Origin: Curvibacter sp. | GTDB lineage: Bacteria; Pseudomonadota; Gammaproteobacteria; Burkholderiales; Burkholderiaceae_C | DNA length: 36,992 nt | Reading direction: 5' to 3' | Assembly (NCBI GenBank): GCA_019233055.1 | Contig: JAFAMV010000071.1 | Coordinates: 1 to 36,992 of the forward strand | In this document: in pieces, positions 17,428-25,826 of the stretch | Position numbering within the stretch: the first letter of the stretch is position 1 | How the letters are laid out: each line of letters opens with the position of its first letter | Program-made: the position numbers and the translations under genes | The notes under the pieces: model-generated | What the model saw: only the letters and a program-made list of their open reading frames with translations | What the model was told of the DNA's origin: nothing | Database searches by the model: none

Positions 17428-17575
17428 GGTCGGTGGGGGGACGGGCAATGGGTTTTCATTATGGGGCGCCCATCGCCAGCACGGCAGGCGGCTTCGGGGC
17501 CGGGTTTTCCCTTGGCGAATCTTCGCGATGGCCTCCACCCACCCGCCTGGACACACTGCAGGCAAGGTCGGCAGC

Positions 17576-17611
17576 CCCGCCACTCCCGCCACTCCCGCCA
17601 TTCCCGCCATC
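17576..17611 (+). repeat. 9-bp tandem repeat (four copies) upstream of the ALDH gene
   Basis: Four units in a row: CCCGCCACT, CCCGCCACT, CCCGCCATT, CCCGCCATC, followed by a decayed fifth (CCCGGCGGG). The array ends 50 bases before the GTG start of the aldehyde dehydrogenase gene. Such arrays can change length by slippage. The GGCGGGG that follows can pair with the CCCGCC units, giving a leader hairpin. Confidence 0.6.
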
Positions 17612-17661
17612 CCCGGCGGGGCCCGCCGACCGATCCCACAGCCCCCCTGATTGGAGACCCC

Positions 17662-19101
17662 GTGCTGAAAACTTTCGACAACACCGTGAACGGCCAGGCC
17701 GTGCCTGCGCAGCGCAGCTTCGAATCCCGCAACCCCGCCACAGGCGAGGTGCTGGGCCTGGTGCCCCACTCCAGCGCCGACCAGGTGGCCCAGGCGGTGG
17801 CGGCGGCGCGCGCCGCCCAGCCGGCCTGGGCCGCCCGGCCCGACGCCGAGCGCCAGGCCTATCTGATGAAGGTCGCCGAAACGCTGCACGCGCAGGCCGA
17901 CTACCTGGCCGAATGGATCACCCGCGAGCAGGGCAAGCCGCTGGGCGGCGTGGGGCCGGGCCAGGTGCCGGGCTCGCGCTTCGAGGCCTGGGGCTGCGAG
18001 GTCTGGACCCAGGTGCCGGCCAGCCTGGAGCTGCCGCCCGAGGTGGTGTTCGAGGATGCCGGCCGCCGCGACGTGCTGCACCGCAGGCCCTTTGGCGTGG
18101 TGGCCGCGATCGCGCCCTGGAACTGGCCCCTGCTCATCGCCATCTGGCAGATCATCCCCTCGCTGCGCACCGGCAACACCGTGGTGCTCAAGCCCTCCGA
18201 ATACACCAGCATCTGCTCGCTCGAGATGGCCCGGCTGATCGCATCCGTGCTGCCGCCCGGCGTTCTCAACACGGTCAGCGGCCCGGGCGAGGTGGGCTCG
18301 CTGCTGGTCGAGAACCCCGGCGTGGACAAGATCATGTTCACCGGCTCCGGCGCCACCGGCGCCCGCATCACGGCCGCAGCGGCCAAGCACCTCACCCCGA
18401 CGACCCTGGAGCTGGGCGGCAACGATGCGGCCATCGTGCTGCCCGACGCCAACCCCAAGGCGATCGCCATGGACCTGTTCTGGGGCGCCTTCCTCAACAT
18501 GGGCCAGACCTGCGCCTGCGCCAAGCGCCTGTATGTCCACGAGGATCTGCACGACGCCCTGGTGGCCGAGCTGAAGGCCCTGGCCACCGCCATGCCCATG
18601 GGCAACGGCCTGCAGCCCGGCATCGCCATGGGGCCGATCCAGAACCGCATGCAGTACGACAAGGTGGTGTCGCTGGTCGAACAGGCCCGGGCAGCGGGGG
18701 CCACCATCGTCTGCGGCGGCCAGGCCCTCGAGGGGCCGGGCCATTTCTACCCCCTGACCCTGGTGACCGACATCGCCGACGGCGCCCCCCTGGTCGACCA
18801 GGAACAGTTCGGACCGGTGCTGCCGATCATCCGCTACCGCGACCTCGATCAGGCCATCGCCAGCGCCAACCGCCTCGATGTGGGCCTGGGGGCCTCGGTC
18901 TGGTCGCAGGACCTGGAGCAGGCACAGGCGGTGGCCCTGCGCCTGCAGGCCGGCACGGTGTGGATCAACCAGCACGGGGCCATCCACCCCATGGTGCCCT
19001 TCGGCGGCGTCAAGAGTTCGGGCTGGGGGGTGGAATTCGGGATGGACGGATTGAAAGCCATGACCCAAGCTCAGGTCGTCAGCCTGAAAAAACCCAGTTG
19101 A
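17662..19101 (+). CDS. NAD(P)-dependent aldehyde dehydrogenase
   Basis: A 479-residue aldehyde dehydrogenase of the large ALDH superfamily. Catalytic residues are visible: N154 in PWNWPLL, E250 in LELGGNDA and C284 in GQTCACA; the C-terminal PFGGVKSSGWG is also typical. The start is a GTG at 17662 with GGAG five bases upstream; the frame is open far to the left but there it only mirrors the opposite-strand regulator. By position it would oxidise the aldehyde made by the amine dehydrogenase (for example arylacetaldehyde to arylacetate). Substrate preference cannot be read from the sequence. Confidence 0.93.
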   Translation: MLKTFDNTVNGQAVPAQRSFESRNPATGEVLGLVPHSSADQVAQAVAAARAAQPAWAARPDAERQAYLMKVAETLHAQADYLAEWITREQGKPLGGVGPGQVPGSRFEAWGCEVWTQVPASLELPPEVVFEDAGRRDVLHRRPFGVVAAIAPWNWPLLIAIWQIIPSLRTGNTVVLKPSEYTSICSLEMARLIASVLPPGVLNTVSGPGEVGSLLVENPGVDKIMFTGSGATGARITAAAAKHLTPTTLELGGNDAAIVLPDANPKAIAMDLFWGAFLNMGQTCACAKRLYVHEDLHDALVAELKALATAMPMGNGLQPGIAMGPIQNRMQYDKVVSLVEQARAAGATIVCGGQALEGPGHFYPLTLVTDIADGAPLVDQEQFGPVLPIIRYRDLDQAIASANRLDVGLGASVWSQDLEQAQAVALRLQAGTVWINQHGAIHPMVPFGGVKSSGWGVEFGMDGLKAMTQAQVVSLKKPS

Positions 19102-19113
19102 AACTGCCACGCC

Positions 19114-19134
19114 GGGGGCGGCGCAAGCGCCCCC
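19114..19134 (+). other. GC-rich hairpin between the ALDH gene and the araC-type gene
   Basis: GGGGGCG (19114-19120), loop GCGCAAG, CGCCCCC (19128-19134): a 7-bp perfect stem in the 52-bp gap. There is no U-run after it, so it is a weak terminator candidate. It may instead lower read-through, or stabilise the mRNA, between the two genes. Confidence 0.35.
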
Positions 19135-19153
19135 TGGCCCTCAGCCCACCACC

Positions 19154-20149
19154 ATGAGCCCTGCCGACGACCACCCCGCCATCCTGGTGCGCAGCACCGA
19201 GTCCCATGACATCGACCTGCACACCCAGCAGCTGCAGAACTGGGACCTGCGCTACGAGCAGCTGGATTGCGGTCGCTTCGAGGGCGCCTTCTCCGAGGTG
19301 CGCTGGCCGGGCATGCAGATCTTCATCGAGCGCACCACCCGGCGCATCCGCCAGCGCGGCATGCTGCCGGCCGACGCCTGTGGCGCCGGCATCCTGCTCG
19401 AAGGCCAGGGCCCGGTGTGCCTCAACGGCCAGCAGTCGGACCGGGGGACCCTGATCGCCTGCGACGCGGCCGAACTCGACCTCTGCACGCCGGCCGACTG
19501 CACGCTGGCCGGCATGGTCATCGACGGCCCGCTGCTGCGCGAGGCCACCCGGCGCCTGTCCGACCTCGACGCCCTGCTGCAGCCCGGTGCCCTGCTCGCG
19601 ATGAAGCCGCCCGAAGCCAGCCTGGCGCCCTGGCGCACCCTGCTGACCCAGAGCGTGCAGACCGTCAGCCGCCAACCGGCCCTGATGGACGATGACGGAT
19701 TCCGCCAGCGCCTGCAGGACGACCTGCTCTACAGCCTGATCAGCGCCATGGAGGGCGCCCACCGCGCCCAGCGCATCTACCCCTGCGACCGCCGCAAGCG
19801 GATCGTCGACCGCGCCTGCGAGCTGATCCTGTCGCGCCCCGATGCGCCGCCCACCATGCTCGAGGTGTGCGACCAGGTCGGCGCTAGCCCGCGCAAGCTC
19901 GGCTACTGCTTCAACGAGGTGCTGGGCCTGAGCCCGGCGCGCTACATCAAGGCGGTCCGCCTCAATGCGGTGCGGCGCGAACTGAGCCACGGCGAAGCCG
20001 CCGGCTGCAGCGTCTACGACGTGGCCGCCCGCTGGGGCTTCTGGCATTTCGGGCATTTCTCGGCCGACTACAAGCGCCAGTTCGCCGAACTGCCGTCCGA
20101 GACCCTGCGCCGCGGACGCCTGCGGCAGACGCCCCCAGTCCGGCACTGA
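19154..20149 (+). CDS. AraC-family regulator, EutR-like
   Basis: A 331-residue AraC-type regulator. The N-terminal sensor domain (about 1-220) has no recognisable ligand motif. The C-terminal DNA-binding domain (about 225-325) includes TMLEVCDQVGASPRKLGYCFNEVLGLSPARYIKAVRLNAVRREL and the characteristic VAARWGFWHFGHFSADYKRQF followed by ELPSETL. The WGFWHxGHFxxDYK signature is that of the EutR subgroup, which activates ethanolamine use. Here it sits next to amine-oxidation genes, so it may sense an amine or aldehyde; this is inference. It is 52 bases after the ALDH gene, probably partly cotranscribed. Confidence 0.87.
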   Translation: MSPADDHPAILVRSTESHDIDLHTQQLQNWDLRYEQLDCGRFEGAFSEVRWPGMQIFIERTTRRIRQRGMLPADACGAGILLEGQGPVCLNGQQSDRGTLIACDAAELDLCTPADCTLAGMVIDGPLLREATRRLSDLDALLQPGALLAMKPPEASLAPWRTLLTQSVQTVSRQPALMDDDGFRQRLQDDLLYSLISAMEGAHRAQRIYPCDRRKRIVDRACELILSRPDAPPTMLEVCDQVGASPRKLGYCFNEVLGLSPARYIKAVRLNAVRRELSHGEAAGCSVYDVAARWGFWHFGHFSADYKRQFAELPSETLRRGRLRQTPPVRH

Positions 20150-20207
20150 GGTTGCGGGACAGGGTCTGATGGAGCTTTGCGACGGGCGAGCCAGATGCCG
20201 CCCCAGC

Positions 20208-20252
20208 TTTGCCGAATCCGGATAAGCGCCCGGAGGCCGCAGGGCCTAGCCT
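20208..20252 (+). promoter_or_regulatory. Shared 45-bp promoter element, copy B (amidase)
   Basis: TTTGCCGAATCCGGATAA (20208-20225), 20 GC-rich bases, CTAGCCT (20246-20252), then 42 bases to the amidase ATG. It matches copy A upstream of aauB in sequence, internal spacing (20 versus 19) and distance to the start codon (42 versus 46). Both leaders then contain CCCAGGCC. The likeness is direct observation; co-regulation is inferred. Confidence 0.6.
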
Positions 20253-20294
20253 CGGAACCTGTTCCCAGGCCTCCACTGCAGCGAAAGACACGCC

Positions 20295-21878
20295 ATGAGC
20301 ATTCACGACACCCCCACCCCGACCTCGTCCCCAGAGCAACCAGCCACCACCGACCGCCGACGTTTTCTCCAACTCGGCGCCGCCCTGGCCACCGCGTCAG
20401 CAGCGCGCCCGGGCAGCGCCGCCGCCCCGGCAGGGCTGCCCGGCGGCGCCCTGACCTCCTGGACCGCACTCGACCTGTCGCGCGCCATCCAGGCCCGCGA
20501 AGTGTCCTGCCGCGAGGTGATGACGGCCTACCTCGACCAGATCGATCGCTTCAACCCCCAGGTGAATGCCATCGTGTCGCTGCAGCCCCGCGACGCATTG
20601 CTGCAGCAGGCCGACGACAAGGATGCCCTGCTCGCCAAGGGCCAGTCCATGGGCTGGATGCACGGTCTGCCGCAGGCCCCCAAAGACCTCGCCAACACCG
20701 CCGGCATCACCACCACCCAGGGCTCGCCCATCCTGCGACACAACGTGCCCAAGACCGACGCGATCATCGTCGAGCGGGCGCGGCGGGCAGGCGCCATCCT
20801 CATCGGCAAGACCAACACCCCCGAATTCGGCCTCGGCTCGCACACCTACAACGCGGTGTTCGGCACCACGCTAAATGCCTTCGATCCCCGCAAGAGCGCC
20901 GGGGGCAGCAGCGGCGGGGCGGCGGTGGCGCTGGCGCTGCACATGCTGCCGGTGGCCGACGGCAGCGACATGATGGGCTCGCTGCGCAATCCGGCCGGCT
21001 GGAACAACGTCTTCGGCTTCCGCCCCTCCTTCGGCCGGGTGCCCTTCGGACCGACCAGCGAGGTCTTCGTGCAGCAGCTCGGCTACGAAGGCCCGATGGG
21101 CAGGACCATGGCCGACCTGGCCCAACTGCTGTCGGTGCAGGCCGGCTTCGATGCCCGCTGCCCCCTGTCCATCGACCAGCCTGCCTCGCAGTTTGCACGC
21201 CCGCTGGGACGCGACTTCAAGGGCGCGCGCATCGGCTGGCTGGGCGACTACCAGGGCTATCTGCCCACCGAGCCCGGTGTGCTGGCCACCTGCGAGAAGG
21301 CGCTGCGCCACTTCGAGGCGATGGGCTGCCGGGTCGAGGCGGTACAACCCGACTTCGCCATGGAACGGCTCTGGAAGACCTGGCTGACCTGGCGCGGCTT
21401 CCTGATCGCAGGCATTGCCGGCAGCCTCCATGCCAACCCCCAGTTGCGCGCGCAGATGAAGCCCGAGGCCGTCTGGGAGGTGGAAAACGGCCTGCGCCTG
21501 AGTGCCGCCGATGTCTACCGGGCCTCGGTCGACCGCAGCGCCTGGTACCAGGCGCTCAACACCCTGTACCAGTCCTACGACTTCCTGGTGCTGCCCACCG
21601 CCCAGGTCTTTCCCTTCGACGCCCAGCTGCATTGGCCCACCGAGATCGCCGGCAAGACGATGGACACCTACCACCGCTGGATGGAGGTGGTGGTCGGCGG
21701 CACGCTGGCCGGCCTGCCGACCCTGGCGGTGCCGGCGGGCTTCGGGCCCCAGGGGCAGCCCATGGGCCTGCAGATCATGGGCCGCGCCCAGGCCGATCTG
21801 TCGGTGCTGCAGCTAGGCCATGCCTATGAGCAGGCCAGCGGCTGCAGCCGCGTCAGCAGCCCGCTCCTGAGCGCCTGA
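20295..21878 (+). CDS. Tat-exported amidase (amidase-signature family)
   Basis: A 527-residue amidase-signature hydrolase. The N-terminus has a twin-arginine signal (DRRRFLQLGAALATASA, from residue 20), so it should fold in the cytoplasm and act in the periplasm. The Ser-cisSer-Lys triad is visible: K130 (QAPKDL), S206 (GGSSGG) and S229 (MMGSLRNPAG), with spacings of 76 and 23 that fit the family. The family hydrolyses amide bonds of small molecules; the natural substrate is unknown. It shares a promoter element with the aau operon, so it may release an aromatic amine or acid that feeds that pathway (inference). The ATG at 20295 has no strong ribosome binding site. Confidence 0.92.
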   Translation: MSIHDTPTPTSSPEQPATTDRRRFLQLGAALATASAARPGSAAAPAGLPGGALTSWTALDLSRAIQAREVSCREVMTAYLDQIDRFNPQVNAIVSLQPRDALLQQADDKDALLAKGQSMGWMHGLPQAPKDLANTAGITTTQGSPILRHNVPKTDAIIVERARRAGAILIGKTNTPEFGLGSHTYNAVFGTTLNAFDPRKSAGGSSGGAAVALALHMLPVADGSDMMGSLRNPAGWNNVFGFRPSFGRVPFGPTSEVFVQQLGYEGPMGRTMADLAQLLSVQAGFDARCPLSIDQPASQFARPLGRDFKGARIGWLGDYQGYLPTEPGVLATCEKALRHFEAMGCRVEAVQPDFAMERLWKTWLTWRGFLIAGIAGSLHANPQLRAQMKPEAVWEVENGLRLSAADVYRASVDRSAWYQALNTLYQSYDFLVLPTAQVFPFDAQLHWPTEIAGKTMDTYHRWMEVVVGGTLAGLPTLAVPAGFGPQGQPMGLQIMGRAQADLSVLQLGHAYEQASGCSRVSSPLLSA

Positions 21879-22094
21879 CGAGGCCGGATGAGGCTTCGCA
21901 GCGACATCCGCACCGGCATTTGAGCTCTCGCATGCCGCCAGGACAGGCAGAAATGGAATTTCATGCACGCTCTGGGTTAGCATGGTCGCCCAAAGTGGAG
22001 GGGGAGCGTGGCGGCTGCGGCAAGGTCCGCGCCAGGCCAGAAGACTGGTCACGCGCCCCAGCCGTGCCCACGACACACCATCTGAGCTTGCACC

Positions 22095-22553
22095 ATGAGA
22101 ATCGCCTTGACCATCCTGAGCGCCGGCCTGTGCCTGGCCGGCCAGGTCCCGGCCCATGCGGCCCTGGGGGGGGCGCCTGAGACCGGGCCCAGCGCCAGCG
22201 CCCGGTTCAACGCCAGACTGGCCCACCAGTCTGCGGCCGCCTACTCCCTCAACACCCTGAATGCCGCCGACGGCGGCGTCGTGCGTGAATACATCAGCCC
22301 ACAGGGCCTGGTGTTCGCCGTGGCCTGGCAGGGCCCCTGGCGCCCCGATCTGAACCAGTTGCTCGGCGCGGCACGCTACCAGGACTACGTGGCCCAGGCG
22401 CGGTCACAGACCCAGACCTCCGGTCGCCAGCCGGTGCGCCTGGTGCGCAGCGATCTGGTGATCCACAGCGAGGGGCATGCCGGCGCCTTCACCGGCCTGG
22501 CCTACCTGCCCGACCAGATCCCCGCCGGCGTCAGCCCGGCCGACCTCCACTGA
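22095..22553 (+). CDS. Secreted DUF2844 protein
   Basis: A 152-residue exported protein with a signal peptide (MRIALTILSAGLCLAGQVPAHA, cut before ALGG). The core GGVVREYISPQGLVFAVAWQ followed by GPWRPDLNQLLGA is diagnostic of DUF2844, a Burkholderiales-rich family of unknown function. It precedes the DUF3443 lipoprotein by 12 bases, a common pairing, so the two probably act together outside the inner membrane. The 216-base gap upstream holds no gene; I see no clear promoter there, though it must contain one or be read through from the amidase gene. Confidence 0.85.
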   Translation: MRIALTILSAGLCLAGQVPAHAALGGAPETGPSASARFNARLAHQSAAAYSLNTLNAADGGVVREYISPQGLVFAVAWQGPWRPDLNQLLGAARYQDYVAQARSQTQTSGRQPVRLVRSDLVIHSEGHAGAFTGLAYLPDQIPAGVSPADLH

Positions 22554-22565
22554 CCGGGAGCCCGC

Positions 22566-23858
22566 ATGTCCAAGACCCTTGCCAGGATCGCCCTGATCCG
22601 ACACCTTTTCGCCCTGGCCCTGCTCGCCTGCCTCAGCGCCTGCGGCGGCGGCGGTTCGCCGTCCTCCCTGGTCAATCCCCTGGCCAGCAACCAGACCCAG
22701 ATCCTGGTCGATGGCGGTCCTGCCTCGCTCAAGATCAATGGCTTCAACGGCGTACCCAATGCGCCCTATGTGACGCTGACGATCTGTGCGCCGGGCTCGA
22801 TCACCAACTGCCAGACCGTGGACCACATCATCATGGACACCGGCTCGGTGGGCCTGCGCATCCAGGCCCAGGCCCTGAATGCGTACATGCTCGCGGCGCT
22901 GCCTGTGCAGACCGATGCGTCATCGCGCAACATCGGCGAGTGCTACCAGTACGTCGAAGGCTATGTCTGGGGCTCGGTGCGCAGTGCCGACCTGACGATC
23001 GGCGGCGAGACCTCGGGGTCGATGCCGATGCAGGTCATCGGCGACAACCTCGCGCCGGTGCCCACGGCCTGCGCCAGTTCGGGCGGAACCTCCGACAACA
23101 GCATCGCCGCCTTCAATGCCAACGGCATCATCGGCATCGGAACCAACCCCACAGACTGCGGCACGCTCTGCAGCAATGGCACCATCGGATCCGCCGGCTA
23201 CCCCTATTACGCCTGCACCGGCACCGGCAGCAGCGCCACCTGCGTGCAGACGGCCCAAGGGGCCAGCACCGGCGCACCGAACCAGCAACTGCCCAACCCG
23301 GTATCGACTTTCGCGGTCGACAACAACGGCACCCTGATCTCCATGCCTTCGGTGCCCAGCGGCGGGCAGGCCAACCTCACCGGCACCCTGACCTTTGGCA
23401 TCGGCACCCGGACCAACAATGGACTGGGTTCGGCCAACATCGTGCCGGCCTCGATCTACACCGGCTACATCGTGACCCTGTTCGATGGCTACACCCTGGC
23501 CAACAGCTATGTGGACAGCGGCACCAGCGTCTACACCTTCAACGACGGCAAGGTGCCCTATTGCACCAGCGGCACCTACGCCGGCTTCTATTGCCCGCCG
23601 AGCCCCTTGACGCTCAGCGCCATCAATGTCGGCCAGAACGGGCTCTACAACAACGTGTCCTTCACCGTCAGCAACCCCTCCAGCATGAACCTCAGCTATT
23701 CGGTGCTGCCGCAGATGGCGGTGGTGGCCAGCGCCTTCGGCCAGGCCATCCCGACGGCCTTTGCCTGGGGCTTCCCCTTCTTCTATGGCCGCAACGTCTA
23801 CACCGCGATCGCGGGGGCGTCGACGCCCGGCGGGACCGGCCCCTACTTCGCCTACTGA
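22566..23858 (+). CDS. DUF3443 lipoprotein with pepsin-like active-site motifs
   Basis: A 430-residue lipoprotein: the lipobox LSAC puts the lipidated Cys at residue 26, followed by a Gly run. The body fits DUF3443. Two aspartic-protease-like motifs are visible: HIIMDTGSVGLRI (D91) and NSYVDSGTSVYTF (D317), each an acidic residue in a hydrophobic strand followed by TGS/SGTS. Between them GYVWGSVRSADLTIGG (132-147) resembles the pepsin flap (YGTGS...D...GG). Many Cys are present and are likely disulfide-bonded. By this pattern it could be a bilobal aspartic peptidase or a fold relative; no activity is known to me. It is followed by a strong terminator. Confidence 0.85.
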   Translation: MSKTLARIALIRHLFALALLACLSACGGGGSPSSLVNPLASNQTQILVDGGPASLKINGFNGVPNAPYVTLTICAPGSITNCQTVDHIIMDTGSVGLRIQAQALNAYMLAALPVQTDASSRNIGECYQYVEGYVWGSVRSADLTIGGETSGSMPMQVIGDNLAPVPTACASSGGTSDNSIAAFNANGIIGIGTNPTDCGTLCSNGTIGSAGYPYYACTGTGSSATCVQTAQGASTGAPNQQLPNPVSTFAVDNNGTLISMPSVPSGGQANLTGTLTFGIGTRTNNGLGSANIVPASIYTGYIVTLFDGYTLANSYVDSGTSVYTFNDGKVPYCTSGTYAGFYCPPSPLTLSAINVGQNGLYNNVSFTVSNPSSMNLSYSVLPQMAVVASAFGQAIPTAFAWGFPFFYGRNVYTAIAGASTPGGTGPYFAY

Positions 23859-23869
23859 GCCAACGCCAC

Positions 23870-23913
23870 CCACCCAAAGAAAAACCCGCCGAGGCGGGTT
23901 TTTCTTTGGGTGG
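23870..23913. terminator. Bidirectional intrinsic terminator between DUF3443 gene and purH
   Basis: A perfect 20-bp stem around the four-base loop CGAG: the GC core ACCCGC/GCGGGT is flanked by AAAA and TTTT and an outer CCACCCAAAG/CTTTGGGTGG. Because A-runs and T-runs lie on both arms, it can end transcription of the rightward DUF3443 gene (stop 23858) and the leftward purH gene (stop 23945). Confidence 0.93.
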
Positions 23914-23944
23914 AAAAGGGGGACGGCAGCCCCTTTTGCAAGCC

Positions 23945-25534
23945 TCAGTGGCGGAAGTGGCGCACGCCGCTGAACACCATGGCCACACCGCGTTCGTTGG
24001 CGGCATCGATCACCTCCTGGTCGCGCATCGAGCCACCGGGCTGGATGACGCAGGTGGCACCGGCGTCCACCACCACATCGAGGCCGTCGCGGAACGGGAA
24101 GAAGGCGTCGCTGGCCACGGCCGTGCCCTGCAGGCTCAGGCTGGCGTGGCCGGCCTTGATGCTGGCGATGCGGGCCGAATCGAGGCGGCTCATCTGGCCG
24201 GCACCCACCCCCATGGTCATGCCGCCCTTGCAGAAGACGATGGCATTGCTCTTGACGAACTTGGCCACCTTCCAGGCGAACAGCAGATCCTGCAGCTCTT
24301 CGGCGCTGGGTTGTTTGGTGGTGACCACCTTGAGGTCGGCCAGTTGCAGCTCATGGTTGTCGGCCGTCTGGATCAGCAGGCCGGAGCCGACGCGCTTCAC
24401 GTCCATCAGGTTCTGGCCCTTGTCCCAGGCGGTGGCACCGCCGCTGGGCAGGGCGATCTTCAGGATGCGCACATTGACCCTGGTCTTGAAGACCTCCAGG
24501 GCTTCGGCCGTGAAGTCGGGCGCCATCAGCACTTCGACGAACTGCTTGCTGACCTGCTGGGCGGCCGCCAGGTCGAGGGTCCGGTTGAAGGCGATGATGC
24601 CGCCGAAGGCCGAGGTGGGGTCGGTCTGGAAGGCCTTGCTGTAGGCCTCGAGCGGGCCGTTGCCCACGGCCACGCCGCAGGGGTTGGCGTGCTTGACGAT
24701 GACGCAGGCCGGCACGTCGAAGCTCTTGACGCATTCCCAGGCGGCGTCGGCGTCGGCGATGTTGTTGTAGCTGAGCTCCTTGCCCTGCAGTTGCTCGGCC
24801 GTGACCAGCGAGCCCGGGGCCGGGTACAGGTCGCGGTAGAAGGCGGCCTGCTGGTGCGGGTTCTCGCCGTAACGCAGATCCTGCAGCTTGATGAAGCGGC
24901 CATTGCTCTGGGCCGGGAACAACTGCTTGGAGGGGGTGTTGTTGCCTTCCTCGAAGTTCAGCGCCGACAGGTAGTCGCTGATGGCGCCGTCGTAATTGCT
25001 GATGCGGTTGAAGGCGGCCACCGACAGGCCGAAACGCGTCTTGTCGCTGAGCTTGTTGCCGTTGGCCTTGAGTTCGGCCACCACGCCGGCGTACTGCGAG
25101 GCGTCGGTCAGCACGCCCACGTCCTTCCAGTTCTTGGCAGCGCTGCGCACCATGGCTGGGCCGCCGATGTCGATGTTCTCGATCGCGTCTTCGAGGGTGC
25201 AGCCCGGCTTGGCCACGGTGGCTTCAAACGGGTAAAGGTTGACCACCAGCAGGTCGATGGTGTCGATGCCGTGCGCAGCCAGCGCAGCCATGTGCTCGGG
25301 CAGATCGCGGCGCGCCAGCAGGCCACCATGCACCTTGGGGTGCAGGGTCTTGACGCGGCCGTCCAGCATCTCGGGGAAGGCGGTGACCTCGGCCACCTCG
25401 GTGACCGGCAGGCCCTGCTCGGCCAGCAGCTTGGCGGTGCCGCCGGTGGAGATCAGTCGGATGCCGAGGGTGTGCAGCTCGCGGGCCAGTTCGACGATGC
25501 CGGTCTTGTCGGAGACGGAAAGAAGTGCGTTCAT
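23945..25534 (-). CDS. purH: Bifunctional AICAR transformylase / IMP cyclohydrolase
   Basis: A 529-residue enzyme catalysing the last two steps of purine synthesis: formylation of AICAR, then ring closure to IMP. The N-terminal MGS-like cyclohydrolase domain (about 1-150) reads [33 protein letters not shown] and [16 protein letters not shown]. The C-terminal transformylase domain has the Lys-His pair in [21 protein letters not shown]-like IIAFNRTLD, and near the end DAFFPFRDG and [18 protein letters not shown]. Length is typical. Last gene of dusB-fis-purH; the gap after fis is 55 bases. Confidence 0.98.
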   Translation of the reverse strand: MNALLSVSDKTGIVELARELHTLGIRLISTGGTAKLLAEQGLPVTEVAEVTAFPEMLDGRVKTLHPKVHGGLLARRDLPEHMAALAAHGIDTIDLLVVNLYPFEATVAKPGCTLEDAIENIDIGGPAMVRSAAKNWKDVGVLTDASQYAGVVAELKANGNKLSDKTRFGLSVAAFNRISNYDGAISDYLSALNFEEGNNTPSKQLFPAQSNGRFIKLQDLRYGENPHQQAAFYRDLYPAPGSLVTAEQLQGKELSYNNIADADAAWECVKSFDVPACVIVKHANPCGVAVGNGPLEAYSKAFQTDPTSAFGGIIAFNRTLDLAAAQQVSKQFVEVLMAPDFTAEALEVFKTRVNVRILKIALPSGGATAWDKGQNLMDVKRVGSGLLIQTADNHELQLADLKVVTTKQPSAEELQDLLFAWKVAKFVKSNAIVFCKGGMTMGVGAGQMSRLDSARIASIKAGHASLSLQGTAVASDAFFPFRDGLDVVVDAGATCVIQPGGSMRDQEVIDAANERGVAMVFSGVRHFRH

Positions 25535-25589
25535 GCGGTGTTTCAGTTGAGAAGTTGAAAGGGGGGCAGGGCCTGCGGACCCTGGGGTC

Positions 25590-25826
25590 TTACTTGAGAA
25601 GCTTGTGCTCCAGCAGTTTCTTGCGCAGGGTGTTGCGGTTCAGGCCCAGCCATTCGGCCGCGCGCGACTGGTTGTGGTCGGCCTGGGCCATCACCACCTC
25701 CAGCAGGGGTTTCTCGACCAGGCGCACCAGCATGTCGTACATGCCATGGGGCTCTTCGCCATGCAGGTCCCTGAAATAGTCCAAGAGATTGTCGCGGACA
25801 CAGTCTTCGATGTTCTTTTTGCTCAT
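25590..25826 (-). CDS. fis: Fis family nucleoid-associated regulator
   Basis: A 78-residue Fis homologue. The C-terminal helix-turn-helix [20 protein letters not shown] is the Fis/NtrC-type DNA-binding unit. The N-terminal half is shorter than in E. coli Fis (98 residues) and lacks the beta-hairpin arm, which is usual for betaproteobacteria. Fis bends DNA and modulates rRNA, recombination and growth-phase genes. The ATG overlaps the dusB stop by 4 bases (ATGA), the same dusB-fis coupling as in enterobacteria. Confidence 0.95.
   Translation of the reverse strand: MSKKNIEDCVRDNLLDYFRDLHGEEPHGMYDMLVRLVEKPLLEVVMAQADHNQSRAAEWLGLNRNTLRKKLLEHKLLK

Noticed and set aside
17576-17611. CRISPR-like array
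   Set aside because: Units of 9 bp with no spacers; it is a simple tandem repeat.
16564-17661. N-terminal extension of the aldehyde dehydrogenase frame giving an 845-residue 'fusion'
   Set aside because: The extension is an antisense mirror of the LuxR-type gene; the family N-terminus and a Shine-Dalgarno sequence mark the GTG at 17662.
21879-22094. Small gene or RNA in the 216-bp gap before the DUF2844 gene
   Set aside because: No frame with a ribosome binding site and no strong hairpin; no promoter pair that I would defend.
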